From positions 13,970 to 77,969 of the forward strand of contig JANOMT010000030.1 of assembly GCA_031420415.1 (NCBI GenBank): 64,000 bases of DNA, given 5' to 3'. Shown in pieces: positions 54,644 through 63,859 of this stretch. Origin of the DNA: JANYGA01 sp031420415 (lineage in GTDB: Bacteria > Vulcanimicrobiota > Vulcanimicrobiia > Vulcanimicrobiales > Vulcanimicrobiaceae). Position 1 is the first letter of the stretch. The number at the start of each line of letters is the position of its first letter. The notes beneath the pieces are model-generated. The model worked only from the letters and a program-made list of their open reading frames with translations. It was not told the origin of the DNA and made no database searches. Both the position numbers and the translations under genes were made by a program.

Positions 54644-54739
54644 CTCGCAATTGGCGCTTTGCATGTCCATCCGACTTGCCGCCACTCCGATGCGAGCGTA
54701 AAGACAACCTTCGCTCTATGCTCGCTGCGTTTGAATCAG

Positions 54740-55435
54740 TTAGCGCGGGGAATCGTAGGTTCCCGGGCTCTTTTCGGTCGCACGCCACTCGTCGGTTCGT
54801 TCGTGTTTCGATTCGCCGAGCGCCGCCACGAGTTTCGCACGATCGAAGTCCATTCCGTAGGCCGGCGTTCCCGGTTGCTGGCGCCACGATTCGTCGATCG
54901 TGCCCGCATCGACCGCGTCGAAACCGATTTCGTCGACGAGTCGCATGACGATGGCCTTCGCCGCCGCATGGTCGCCGGCGACCGGTAATGCGATCCGGCC
55001 CGGCGAGCCGGCCGGTTTGCCGCTTTCTTGGAGATGCAAGGCGTAGATGTTGTTAAACGCCTTCACGACCGGATGACCGAATTGGCCTTCGACCCATCGG
55101 CTCTCCGTGCTGCCATCTTCGATGCCCGCGATGAGGCCGTCGCGATGCCGCGGGTAGTAATTGTTCGTGTCGATGACGACGAGATCGCGCGGTGCATCCG
55201 CAAAGAGATCGCGTGGGAGTTCTTCGATGTGCTTCATGGGGATCGTGACGACGACGAGGTCGCGACCATGTGCTGCGTCGCGGACCGAGACGGCCGTCGC
55301 GCCTGTCTCCCGCGCGAGATCTCCGAGTGATTCCGGGCCGCGCGAGTTCGCGACTGCGACCTCATGCCCCGCGGCGCGAAATTGCCGCACGAGCGCTCCG
55401 CCGATATTGCCGGCTCCGATAATTCCAATGTTCAC
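54740..55435 (-). CDS. F420-dependent-NADP-oxidoreductase-like protein
   Basis: A 231-residue dinucleotide-binding reductase of the NADP oxidoreductase, coenzyme F420-dependent family (NAD_binding_9/F420_oxidored). NIGIIGAGNIGGALVRQFRAAGHEVAVANSRGP is the Rossmann start. VVVTIPMKHIEELP, DTNNYYPRHRD and FGHPVVKAFNNIYALHL follow. In bacteria lacking F420 such proteins use NADPH for other substrates. GTG start at 55435, at the beginning of the Rossmann motif. Confidence 0.88.
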   Translation of the reverse strand: MNIGIIGAGNIGGALVRQFRAAGHEVAVANSRGPESLGDLARETGATAVSVRDAAHGRDLVVVTIPMKHIEELPRDLFADAPRDLVVIDTNNYYPRHRDGLIAGIEDGSTESRWVEGQFGHPVVKAFNNIYALHLQESGKPAGSPGRIALPVAGDHAAAKAIVMRLVDEIGFDAVDAGTIDESWRQQPGTPAYGMDFDRAKLVAALGESKHERTDEWRATEKSPGTYDSPR

Positions 55436-55564
55436 GTAACGTTCGATCCCTCTGCGCCTTATGCGGTTGCAATCTCCGGAATAGCGATCGGGACGCTGGT
55501 TGGTTTGCGCGAGCCGAAGGTGCGGTACGAAGATCGCACGTTCAAGTTTTTGAGGAGATTTGCA

Positions 55565-56137
55565 GTGCCCGGATCGATGCCGACAATTAATATGCACATC
55601 AGCGACATGTTGGGACTGGAACGACACATGCTCGTGCCGTTCGAAAAACAACAGAACGACGAGGACGTGCAGGCTCTCGCCGGCGCGAAGCGTCTGGTCG
55701 ATACCATCGCAACAACGTCGAAGCAACATATCGACGCGCTCACGTCGAGGCTCGATGAGGTCGGCGGTCATTCTGGATCGCAGCTTAAATGGGGTTTTGC
55801 GTCAGCACTCGGCAACGTCGCGAGCGCAATCGGCGGCGTGAGAAAGATGGAAGTTTCCAAAGATATTCGTGACGACTATACGGCGATGTGTCTCGCATCT
55901 GCCGGCTATACGATGTTACACACGACCGCACTCGCACTCGGAGATCACGAAACGGCCGATCTCGCTAAGAAGCATTTGAGCGATTATGCCGCATGCGTTT
56001 TAAAAGCGAGTGCCGTGCTTCCATCGGTCGTTCTTTCCGAACTGAGTCAAGACGGGCTCTCGATCGACTCGAGCGTCGCGGCAAAAGCGCAAAAAGATAC
56101 CGAGGAAGCCTGGTCTGCAGGCGCATCGCGAAGGTAA
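55565..56137 (+). CDS. Ferritin-like (DUF892/YciE-like) helical protein
   Basis: A 190-residue all-helical protein, probably a four-helix ferritin-like bundle. HISDMLGLERHMLVPFEKQQNDEDV resembles the YciE/DUF892 start. The later helices have Glu/His/Asp residues (SKQHIDALTSRLDEV, YTMLHTTALALGDHETADLAKKHL) in ferritin-type spacing. The GTG at 55565 has GAGGAG seven bases upstream and is preferred to the ATG at 55577. The family is a moderate-confidence call. Confidence 0.78.
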   Translation: MPGSMPTINMHISDMLGLERHMLVPFEKQQNDEDVQALAGAKRLVDTIATTSKQHIDALTSRLDEVGGHSGSQLKWGFASALGNVASAIGGVRKMEVSKDIRDDYTAMCLASAGYTMLHTTALALGDHETADLAKKHLSDYAACVLKASAVLPSVVLSELSQDGLSIDSSVAAKAQKDTEEAWSAGASRR

Positions 56138-56150
56138 CGTGACGGTTGGC

Positions 56151-56180
56151 GTTGGCTGGAGAAACGTTTCTCCGGCCAAC
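56151..56180 (+). terminator. Hairpin terminator after the ferritin-like gene
   Basis: A 15-bp inverted repeat GTTGGCTGGAGAAAC/GTTTCTCCGGCCAAC with one G-U pair and no spacer lies 14 bases past the stop. As in two other places in this window, no T-run follows. Confidence 0.6.
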
Positions 56181-56297
56181 GGCTTCGTTGCTTCGCGCTA
56201 GAGTAGAACGCTCGAGGTACGAGCGTTAGTGAGCGAGGGCGCCGCGCGCGGTATCACCGCTCATGTGATGAGCGGCTCTGAGCATAAGAAAGGCGTC

Positions 56298-56648
56298 ATG
56301 TTCGTAACGATCGAGATTGCGCTTGCAGAACATTTCACGCACGTGTATCCGCAAAGCCTCAGCAAAGAAGCCTCCGGCGATGAAGCCGAGAACGCCGTCG
56401 ACCGGTTCATTGTGGTCTGCCGTCGGCGGCCGGACGTGCGCGCCACCTTCGCGTTCGGCTCGTTTGCGACGTGAAGAATCAGGCCGCGTAGCGACCTCGA
56501 TCTCTCGGTCGTTCGTGTCACCGCGATCGTGGGTATCGAACGCGGCACGGACCTCGCTGCCGAGGCCGATCTCGGCATCGTTCTCGACCTCATCGTCGTG
56601 ACACCCGAAGAGTTTGGCGAGAAGCTTCCAACGGTCACGTTCGGCTAA
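56298..56648 (+). pseudogene. Decayed MNT nucleotidyltransferase antitoxin
   Basis: This is a remnant of a minimal nucleotidyltransferase. ATFAFGSFAT is followed by a TGA at 56472-56474, and the same frame continues RIRPRSDLDLSVVRV, so the GSFA...SDLDLxV active-site motif is split by one stop where an Arg CGA would fit. The frame then runs to TAA at 56646. A shifted tail (TILSTAR, stop, VYAA) at 56648-56682 looks like the normal C terminus. In MNT-HEPN modules the MNT protein is the antitoxin that AMPylates the HEPN toxin. It is most likely dead. Confidence 0.72.
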
Positions 56649-56676
56649 ACGATCCTGTCGACGGCGCGGTAGGTCT

Positions 56677-56990
56677 ATGCAGCCTACTTGTTTCGTGACC
56701 GCGCGTCGTTGGCTGCGCGGGGCAAACGCGGACCGCGCTTTTGCAACGGAAATTGCCCGAGGATATTCAGCACGAGCAGCCTTTTACTCCCAACAATCGG
56801 CGGAGATGGCGCTCAAATTGATTCTCGTCGCGGCAGTTGGCGACCACCCAAGCACGCGCGCATCGCGCCAACTCGTGCTCGATGTTCGCGCTACCCCGAT
56901 GCGGTCGGCGACGCGCGATGCGCTTGGGTGAGTCTTAAGCCAAATCGTCTCCGAGCCGTTTCGAATCATGATCGCGGCGCCGGGTGCAGG
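56677..56990 (+). pseudogene. Decayed HEPN domain toxin
   Basis: The frame from the ATG at 56677 reads ARRWLRGANADRAFATEIA and SARAAFYSQQSAEMALKLIL, the HEPN helix pattern with QQxAEMALK. It stops at 56931. The characteristic C-terminal SRYPDAVGDA lies in the next frame at about 56885-56915, so a frameshift has split the gene. It directly follows the MNT remnant, as in type VII toxin-antitoxin modules. Confidence 0.7.
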
Positions 56991-57379
56991 CGAATGTGTG
57001 GCATGGGGTCATGAGCGTCCCGCTTCCCGCCGTTCGTAGACGGCGCCAAAGGCGTCGTCGATGAGGTTGCGCGCTTCTTAAAGAGCCGCGTCGTGGGCGG
57101 CAGCGACCGTCTTGCGCGCGGTGTGCGCAGCGACGAAAGCGCTTCACGGTTGGCAGCTGGTCGACCGTCGAGATGAGCGCGACGGCGGCGGCGTGTTAAA
57201 TGTGCGCGACAATTTGAAAATAGATCGAATAGCGGCTTCGCGAATCGACCAAAATCTCAACCTTCGGCGTGCTCCATGTTCCTAGTCGCTCACCAAGCGG
57301 TATAAAGGTGAAGCAAGCCGTGCTCGATCGACGTGTTGCGGAGCAGGACGGATCATCGCGGACTTGAGAATTCACACCG
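56991..57379. other. Gene-free stretch in accessory region
   Basis: I see no convincing coding region, RNA or repeat here. Short open frames on both strands lack family features and normal starts. It follows the MNT-HEPN remnant and is likely decayed DNA. Confidence 0.5.
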
Positions 57380-57586
57380 ATGAGCACCTGCAGTGACCGT
57401 CCCTTGTCGCAACGTCGCAAGCTCGGGGTCCTTGCCTCCAGCCTTATCGCCCTGATGGCATCGGCTTCTCTTGTTTTGCGTCACTCAGGAACCGTCGACG
57501 TTCACTATCTGCTATTTGGTGCCGTGGCCGGAGTTCTGGTCGGTAGCTTGATTCTGGTGTTTGTCCGCTCACGGCTCCGGTGCTAG
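57380..57586 (+). CDS. Small two-helix membrane protein
   Basis: A 68-residue protein with two hydrophobic helices (LGVLASSLIALMASASLVL and LLFGAVAGVLVGSLILVFV) and a basic end RSRLRC. I know no family. ATG start; GAG elements upstream are weak. The helix pattern is more regular than chance would give, but it lies amid decayed DNA. Confidence 0.45.
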   Translation: MSTCSDRPLSQRRKLGVLASSLIALMASASLVLRHSGTVDVHYLLFGAVAGVLVGSLILVFVRSRLRC

Positions 57587-58018
57587 CGATCGCGAGTTTG
57601 CGCAGAATCGCACCTCGGGGAATATTGAAGCGAGAACCGCGGTAGCTCGGATAAACTCGCGTATGCGCGTGATGCGGTCCGAATCCGATCGAGTCGTCCC
57701 GGCGTAAACGCGCCTTTCGATGTCGGTGCGTCTCCTGCGCGTCGCGCAACTCGGCCGTACATAGTAAACACGAGGCGAGCCGACTGAAGCGGCTGGGACG
57801 CGCGTGATGTGTTCGCGGTCAAGCCGGTCCGACGATAAAGTCAGTCGGACGGATGAGCGTTCGTACGTCGCTCGAGTTCGAGTATCGCTTCGAGTTCGCC
57901 GTGATCGGTAATGTCGTCGAAGATGCGACGAACGCACAGCGGGAGAAGCGGCGCACGCGTAAAAATTTCCGGAACTGAAATATTGTTTGAATCACGTCCA
58001 GGAATGTTGGTTTTAAGG
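57587..58018. other. Gene-free stretch, possible protein fragment on minus strand
   Basis: No full gene is seen. On the minus strand an open frame of 70 codons (58053 to 57841) without ATG, GTG or TTG ends RRIFDDITDHGELEAILELE and so on, which looks protein-like and may be a gene remnant. It overlaps the terminator hairpin at its 5' end. Confidence 0.35.
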
Positions 58019-58067
58019 AAAAGCCCTTGCAGGTAACCCGCCGTTTCGGATATTTACGTGCAAGGGC
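58019..58067 (-). terminator. Terminator of the AT-rich lipoprotein gene
   Basis: On the minus strand GCCCTTGCA and TGCAAGGGC pair over 9 bp, then after one C-C mismatch GTAA/TTAC extend the stem; TTTT follows. It lies 9 bases beyond the stop at 58077. Confidence 0.7.
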
Positions 58068-58076
58068 CAGTTGCGT

Positions 58077-59207
58077 TTAATTAACAGTCAATACGAGGCT
58101 GGCATCGCAGTTAACTTTCATGAGGTTCGTAACTGCATTTTGAACGCTACCGTTATGGTAATCCGGGTTCGACCCAGTTTTGCTACCCACGGGAAGCAAT
58201 CCAGAGCTAGGATAGTTACTCGAAGCGGTGTATGTGGACGGGTCGAAATAGCTGTAAGCTTCACCCGCAAGCGGATTGATTGGTCCTTTTTGCGAATTAG
58301 TCAAGGCTAACGAGGCGCTCCCGACTTTGTTGCACTTCGCGTTGAATTGATTGCCGTAGACGTACGAACCGAAAACATAAAATCCGCCGCTAGGTCCCGT
58401 CAAGGCGTTTCCGGGCGAGAGAAATGGGCCGTTGTTCGTTAAAGCAACGATACCATTGGCATCATTCTCGATAACCGTGTAACCACCATTATCGAAGCTA
58501 AGACTCTGATTAATAATAGGGAAGCCGTCAAAGTCCGCACCAATTGCGGTTAGCGTATACTTCGTTCCATCGAATGAAGAAGCACAGTTGGTAGAATCTA
58601 CCGGACCATTCGCACATTCTATGTACGCTGAGCCGAGAACGCCGGAGAGCGTTAGCGTACCGGGTGGGTTAGGACCAGGCGCGAGGTTAAAAGTGTGTTG
58701 TCCTTCGGAAAGGATCACGGCAGGCGCCCCTCCGGTGATATCGACGCCGATGGTATGTGCCCCCGGCACGACATCTAACGAGATGGTAAAGACAAAGAAA
58801 TGCTGATCGGGCGACAAGGTTTCCGAGAAAGTGACTCTCGTACCATCCGCGCCGTTGTATGCGGGAATCGCATTGCCGTCTGTACGCGCGCCATTTGTAA
58901 TTTTGGTTCCGTCGAGAATGAAAGTGAGATTATTTGTACCCGGCGAAATAAAGAGTCGTTGATTTGATTGAGTTTTTATCGCGCTAGAATCGTTGCGGGG
59001 AAGTTGTAACGTCATAGTAGCCAGGGCATGTTGCGTGGACTTCGTTTGAGGAACGGTGCTACTAGGGGATGCACCCGTAGAACCCCCACCACAAGCAGCC
59101 AACGAAAGAGTTGCGAAAGACAAAACGGTCACATTGAAAAACGATCTCGGATCGAACGCGAGGTTTTCGTTGACGTTTTTATGCAGGTTCGTACGAGGTG
59201 TGTTCAT
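58077..59207 (-). CDS. Lipoprotein of unknown function with atypical base composition
   Basis: A 376-residue exported lipoprotein. The lipobox is LSLAAC with the lipid Cys at residue 39; the N terminus before the hydrophobic core is unusually long. The body is Gly/Asn/Ser/Thr-rich and probably beta-stranded (NLTFILDGTKITNG, SLDVVPGAHTIGVDITGG), with a Cys pair around residue 240. The gene is visibly richer in A and T, and in codons such as AAT, ATA and TTA, than its neighbours. This suggests acquisition by transfer. The ATG at 59207 has AAGGA about 11 bases upstream. Confidence 0.82.
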   Translation of the reverse strand: MNTPRTNLHKNVNENLAFDPRSFFNVTVLSFATLSLAACGGGSTGASPSSTVPQTKSTQHALATMTLQLPRNDSSAIKTQSNQRLFISPGTNNLTFILDGTKITNGARTDGNAIPAYNGADGTRVTFSETLSPDQHFFVFTISLDVVPGAHTIGVDITGGAPAVILSEGQHTFNLAPGPNPPGTLTLSGVLGSAYIECANGPVDSTNCASSFDGTKYTLTAIGADFDGFPIINQSLSFDNGGYTVIENDANGIVALTNNGPFLSPGNALTGPSGGFYVFGSYVYGNQFNAKCNKVGSASLALTNSQKGPINPLAGEAYSYFDPSTYTASSNYPSSGLLPVGSKTGSNPDYHNGSVQNAVTNLMKVNCDASLVLTVN

Positions 59208-59743
59208 CGGTTGTATTTCCTTTTTAGTAGTTGATGCGACCAACTTTCCGCGGTTCTTGTGAATTGGCTGTGAAGTCTGGGGGAACGCTGGGAAGCTGGC
59301 GTTCACACTCATGCTGGTAAGCGAGAAAAATGACCGACGCATGCTCGCGACCAGCTCGAAAAATCCGAAGGTCCCGCGTTGGGCGTAAAAGCGCCGTAGA
59401 GCTGAGTTGCCACGCGATGATGCGCGGTTGCTGCCCCTTACAACGACGTTCTTCGACGGCCGCAGATGGCTTGGTCTCAGCGGGCGGCGCGCTATTGGGT
59501 TACGGGTCTGCGAGTCGGCTTGTTCGGCGTGCGTGAAGTACGAGATTCGATTCACGTGAGCTTCCACGCTCCGGCAACGCGGACAAACGCCCGCAACCCG
59601 ACGCCGAACGCTCCTATACGACCTCGTTTTGGCCTAAAAGCTGTAGCTGTCGATCCGCGTACTCAACCGCGCCGTCTCCGGACATCTCAGCTCTGTGAAG
59701 ACCCGACATCTCGACTCCGCTCCGAGCGCTGCCGAAAAGTCGC
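59208..59743. other. Gene-free stretch upstream of rpoB promoter
   Basis: I see no gene that I can support. Short frames on the plus strand (59330-59536, 59466-59747) encode Arg/Ser/Pro-rich sequences without family features. The promoter of the minus-strand lipoprotein must lie at the left end. Confidence 0.5.
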
Positions 59744-59773
59744 TTGACCGTCCCAAGACTCGCGTGATACGCT
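59744..59773 (+). promoter_or_regulatory. Likely promoter of rpoB
   Basis: TTGACC (59744-59749) and TACGCT (59768-59773) are 18 bp apart, with TG one base before the -10. Transcription from about 59780 gives a leader of about 70 bases that contains a short GCCCG/CGGGC hairpin. Confidence 0.5.
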
Positions 59774-59850
59774 ACCTGCCTATGCCCGGGGGCGCTCCTC
59801 GGGCCCGATTTCCCCTGCCACGCGCTTCGTATTGAGAGATCACAAATTTA

Positions 59851-62800
59851 ATGGCGAAAACGGTACTTCCCAAGTCTGCTGCCAAGGCGCCTTCGGGAAA
59901 GACGACCCGCTCGAGGCGTGCGACGAAGGGTGAAGATACCCCCTCAACGCCCTTCAGCACGCCCGCCGTCCACGTCCTCGCCCCGGAAACTGAAGCGTTC
60001 ACCGTCGAGCGCTTTCCCGATCCCGGTGCGAAACGCAAGCGTTACTCATTCGCGAAGATCGCCGATGTCCTCGAACTGCCCGACCTCATCGAACTCCAGA
60101 AGGCCTCCTTCAAGTGGTTCATCACGGACGGCCTCAAGGATGCCTTCGAGTCGATCAGCCCGATCAAAGACTTCACGGGCAATCTCGTGCTCGAGTTCGG
60201 CGACCATAGCCTCGGCGAGCCCAAGTACACGGTAGAAGAGTGCCGCGAGCGCGACATGACGTACAGCGCGCCGCTGCGCGTCCGCGTCCGCCTCATCACG
60301 GCGGAATCCGGCGAAATCAAGGGCATCCCCGACCAAGAAATCTTCATGGGCGATTTCCCGATCATGACCGACAAGGGTACGTTCATGATCAATGGCGCGG
60401 AGCGCGTCATCGTCAGCCAGCTCGTGCGTTCGCCCGGCGTCTATTTCCTGAGCGATCTCGATACGAACAGCCGCCCCACGTACAACGCGACGATCATCCC
60501 CAACCGCGGCGCGTGGATCGAGTTCGAAACCGATAACGGCACGAAGAACGACGAGACCGAGGGTACGGTCGGCGTCCGCATCGACAAGAATCGCAAGATT
60601 TACGTCTCGACGTTCGTGCGCGCGCTCTCGCGCCCCGACCTCGGCTGCGATTGGGAGAGCGACGAAGCGATTCTCAAGCTCTTCGATAACAGCCCGCTCG
60701 TCGCAAACTCGATCGAAAAAGACAAAGATAACAAGACGCGTGAAGACGCGCTCAAGGAAATTTACAAAAAGCTGCGTCCGGGCGAGCCCGAGAATGCAGA
60801 AAACGCCGAGAAGCTTCTCGAGTCGCTCTTCTTCGATGAGAAGCGCTACGATCTCGCGGGCGTCGGCCGCTACAAGCTCAACGGCAAACTCAACGGCAAT
60901 ATCAACGGCGCGTTGCGCGAATACGAAACGGCCGGCCTTCCCGCACCGAAGATCGAGAAGCGCGCGCTGACGCGTGCCGACATGATCGCGGTCATCCGTC
61001 GTTTGCTCAAAGTGCAGTCGGGTCAAGTCCATAAAGACGACATCGACCACCTCGGCAACCGTCGCATCCGTTCGGTCGGCGAGCTGCTGCAGAATCAGTT
61101 CCGCGTTGGTCTGTTGCGTCTCGAGCGCGTCGTGCGCGAGCGCATGACGGTACAAGATATCGAAACGGTCACGCCACAGGCGCTGATCAATATTCGTCCT
61201 GTCGTCGCCGCGATCAAAGAGTTCTTCGGCTCCTCGCAACTCTCGCAGTTCATGGACCAAACGAATTCCCTCGCCGAACTCACGCACAAACGCCGCCTCT
61301 CCGCCCTCGGGCCGGGTGGTCTTTCACGCGAACGCGCGGGCTTCGAAGTCCGCGACGTCCACCACAGCCACTACGGCCGCATCTGCCCGATCGAAACGCC
61401 GGAAGGCCCGAACATCGGCCTCATCGGTTCGCTCGCAAGCTACGCGCGCGTCAATAAATACGGCTTCATCGAAACGCCGTACCGCATCGTCACGAACGGT
61501 ATCGTGTCGAACAACCTTCGCTATCTCACCGCCGACCGCGAAGACGAATACATCATCGCGCAGGCGAACACGCCGCTCGCTGCCGATGGCACGATCACGG
61601 CTGACCAAGTCATCGCGCGTTACGCTGAAGAGTACGTCACGGAGCCGCCGCACCTCGTGCAGCTCATGGACGTCTCGCCGAAGCAGATCGTGTCGGTCGC
61701 AACGGCGCTCATTCCGTTCCTCGAGCACGACGATGCCAATCGCGCGCTCATGGGCGCGAACATGCAGCGTCAGGCCGTGCCGTTGCTCCGTCCGCAGGCG
61801 CCGATCATCGGCACCGGCATGGAGTATCGCGCGGCAAAAGACTCCGGCGGTTGCGTGCTTGCGTATGAAGCCGGCACGGTCATGGCCGTCGATTCGAAGG
61901 CCGTCGTCGTCAAGAGCGACGAGACGGAACTCGAGCGGTCCTACGATCTGCTCAAGTTCACGCGTTCCAACGCCGGTACGTGTATCAATCAAACCCCGAT
62001 CGTCGTCGTGGGCGAAACCGTCGTCCGCGGCCAGATCCTTGCCGACGGTCCGAGCTCGGATCAGGGCGAGATGGCGCTCGGCCAAAACGTTCTCGTGGCG
62101 TTCATGCCGTGGGAAGGGTACAACTACGAAGACGCGATCCTGATCAGCGAACGCATGGTCAAGGACGATCGCTTCACCTCGATTCACATCGAGGAGTACG
62201 AGTGCGAAGCGCGCGATACGAAGCTCGGGCCGGAAGAGATCACGCGCGATATTCCCAATGTCGGTGAAGACGCGCTCAAGGATCTCGACGAGAATGGCAT
62301 CATCCGCATCGGTGCGGAAGTGCGTCCCGAAGATATTCTCGTCGGCAAAGTCACGCCCAAGGGCGAGACCGAACTCACGGCGGAAGAGCGGCTCCTGCGC
62401 GCGATCTTCGGTGAGAAATCACGCGAAGTGCGCGACACGAGTCTCAAAGTGCCGCACGGCGAAAAAGGCAAGATCATCGACGTCAAGATGTTCTCACGTG
62501 AGAACGGCGACGAACTCTCGCCTGGCGTCTCGCACCTCGTGCGCGTCTACGTCGCACAGAAGCGCAAGATTCTCCAAGGCGACAAGATGGCCGGCCGTCA
62601 CGGCAACAAGGGCGTCATCGCAAAGGTGCTGCCCGAAGAAGACATGCCGTACACGGAAGACGGTACGCCGGTCGATATCGTGCTCAACCCGCTCGGCGTT
62701 CCGTCGCGCATGAATCTCGGTCAGATCATGGAGACGCATCTCGGCTGGGCCGCAAAGATGCTCGACATGTTCATCGCGACACCCGTCTTCGACGGCGCGC

Positions 62801-63765
62801 ATGCCGAGGATATTGCCGAATGGCTCATGGATGCGGGCTTGCCGTCGGACGGCAAGACGTGGCTCCGCGACGGTCGTAGCGGCGAGCGCTTCAATCGTCC
62901 GATCACGGTCGGCATGATCTACATGCTCAAACTCGCGCACTTGGTGGATGACAAGATCCACGCGCGTTCGACGGGCCCCTACTCGATGATCACGCAGCAG
63001 CCCCTGGGCGGTAAAGCGCAGTTCGGCGGCCAGCGGTTCGGCGAGATGGAAGTCTGGGCGCTCGAGGCGTACGGTGCGGCGTATACGCTGCAAGAACTCC
63101 TCACGGTGAAATCCGACGACGTGGTCGGCCGTGTGAAGACGTACGAAGCGATCGTCAAGGGCGAGAACGTGATGGAGCCGGGTGTTCCGGAATCGTTCAA
63201 GGTCCTCATCAAGGAACTCCAGAGTTTGGCGCTCGACGTCAAGGTGCTCACGGAGAACCGCGAAGAGATCGAGATCAAGATCCAAGACGACGACATGTCG
63301 GAGACGGCGAAAGACATCGGTCTCCTCGTCGGCGACGAAGGCTCGATGTCGCAAACGATGGTCGCGCAGCGTGAGGCGGAATCCGCACGAGCGACGGCGA
63401 CGATGGCTCCGGCCGGCGTTGGGATGGAAGATTCGTCGGAGGGCGTGACGCTCGTCGATGAGGATGCCGAAGAAGACGAAGACACCGAAGCGAGCGATGA
63501 GGAAGTTGCGGCAGCGCAGGCTTCACCGCGCAACGCGATGCCATCGTCACCCGATCTCGACGGCGACGTCGGCGGCATGGGTCGCCTCGGCGGCCTCGGC
63601 GGCGACGACGTCCTCGATGCGGATCTCGTGGAAGACGCGCCAGTGGTCGAGGAAGACGAGATCGACGAGGGCTACGTGCTCGAAGAAGAGGACGAAGAAC
63701 TCGAAAAAGAAGAGGAAGAAGACGAGGGTCTCGGGCCGCTTGGGGGCGGCGACGAGGACTACTAA
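59851..63765 (+). CDS. rpoB: DNA-directed RNA polymerase subunit beta
   Basis: The beta subunit of RNA polymerase, 1304 residues. Marks include GDFPIMTDKGTFMINGAERVIVSQLVRSPGVYF, the rifampicin region SQLSQFMDQTNSLAELTHKRR with LSALGPGG (the usual sensitive residues), and the active-centre EGYNYEDAILISERMV and GRHGNKGV. The usual C terminus (SFKVLIKELQSLALDVKVL near residue 1130) is followed by about 160 further residues, mostly Asp/Glu-rich with Gly stretches. Neither rplJ/rplL before nor rpoC after it is in the window. Confidence 0.98.
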   Translation: MAKTVLPKSAAKAPSGKTTRSRRATKGEDTPSTPFSTPAVHVLAPETEAFTVERFPDPGAKRKRYSFAKIADVLELPDLIELQKASFKWFITDGLKDAFESISPIKDFTGNLVLEFGDHSLGEPKYTVEECRERDMTYSAPLRVRVRLITAESGEIKGIPDQEIFMGDFPIMTDKGTFMINGAERVIVSQLVRSPGVYFLSDLDTNSRPTYNATIIPNRGAWIEFETDNGTKNDETEGTVGVRIDKNRKIYVSTFVRALSRPDLGCDWESDEAILKLFDNSPLVANSIEKDKDNKTREDALKEIYKKLRPGEPENAENAEKLLESLFFDEKRYDLAGVGRYKLNGKLNGNINGALREYETAGLPAPKIEKRALTRADMIAVIRRLLKVQSGQVHKDDIDHLGNRRIRSVGELLQNQFRVGLLRLERVVRERMTVQDIETVTPQALINIRPVVAAIKEFFGSSQLSQFMDQTNSLAELTHKRRLSALGPGGLSRERAGFEVRDVHHSHYGRICPIETPEGPNIGLIGSLASYARVNKYGFIETPYRIVTNGIVSNNLRYLTADREDEYIIAQANTPLAADGTITADQVIARYAEEYVTEPPHLVQLMDVSPKQIVSVATALIPFLEHDDANRALMGANMQRQAVPLLRPQAPIIGTGMEYRAAKDSGGCVLAYEAGTVMAVDSKAVVVKSDETELERSYDLLKFTRSNAGTCINQTPIVVVGETVVRGQILADGPSSDQGEMALGQNVLVAFMPWEGYNYEDAILISERMVKDDRFTSIHIEEYECEARDTKLGPEEITRDIPNVGEDALKDLDENGIIRIGAEVRPEDILVGKVTPKGETELTAEERLLRAIFGEKSREVRDTSLKVPHGEKGKIIDVKMFSRENGDELSPGVSHLVRVYVAQKRKILQGDKMAGRHGNKGVIAKVLPEEDMPYTEDGTPVDIVLNPLGVPSRMNLGQIMETHLGWAAKMLDMFIATPVFDGAHAEDIAEWLMDAGLPSDGKTWLRDGRSGERFNRPITVGMIYMLKLAHLVDDKIHARSTGPYSMITQQPLGGKAQFGGQRFGEMEVWALEAYGAAYTLQELLTVKSDDVVGRVKTYEAIVKGENVMEPGVPESFKVLIKELQSLALDVKVLTENREEIEIKIQDDDMSETAKDIGLLVGDEGSMSQTMVAQREAESARATATMAPAGVGMEDSSEGVTLVDEDAEEDEDTEASDEEVAAAQASPRNAMPSSPDLDGDVGGMGRLGGLGGDDVLDADLVEDAPVVEEDEIDEGYVLEEEDEELEKEEEEDEGLGPLGGGDEDY

Positions 63766-63769
63766 CTAA

Positions 63770-63801
63770 GTAATCGCCGGCGCTGTAGCGCCGGCGATTA
63801 C
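63770..63801 (+). terminator. Hairpin after rpoB
   Basis: A perfect 14-bp stem GTAATCGCCGGCGC/GCGCCGGCGATTAC with loop TGTA lies four bases past the rpoB stop. No T-run follows at once (the next is TGTTTTAG about 10 bases on). It could end transcription or protect the mRNA. Confidence 0.65.
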
Positions 63802-63859
63802 CTCATTGGGTGTTTTAGCGACATCCGATATTACGTAGGAACTCGAAGGAGAATCTTTC

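Noticed and set aside
56472..56474. Selenocysteine readthrough at the TGA inside the MNT gene
   Set aside because: The site corresponds to an Arg position, no SECIS-like hairpin is seen, and the module also has frameshifts.
59330..59747. Small plus-strand frames before rpoB
   Set aside because: Compositionally random, no ribosome-binding sites, no family features.
60046..61287. 413-codon minus-strand frame opposite rpoB
   Set aside because: Shadow of conserved rpoB sequence.
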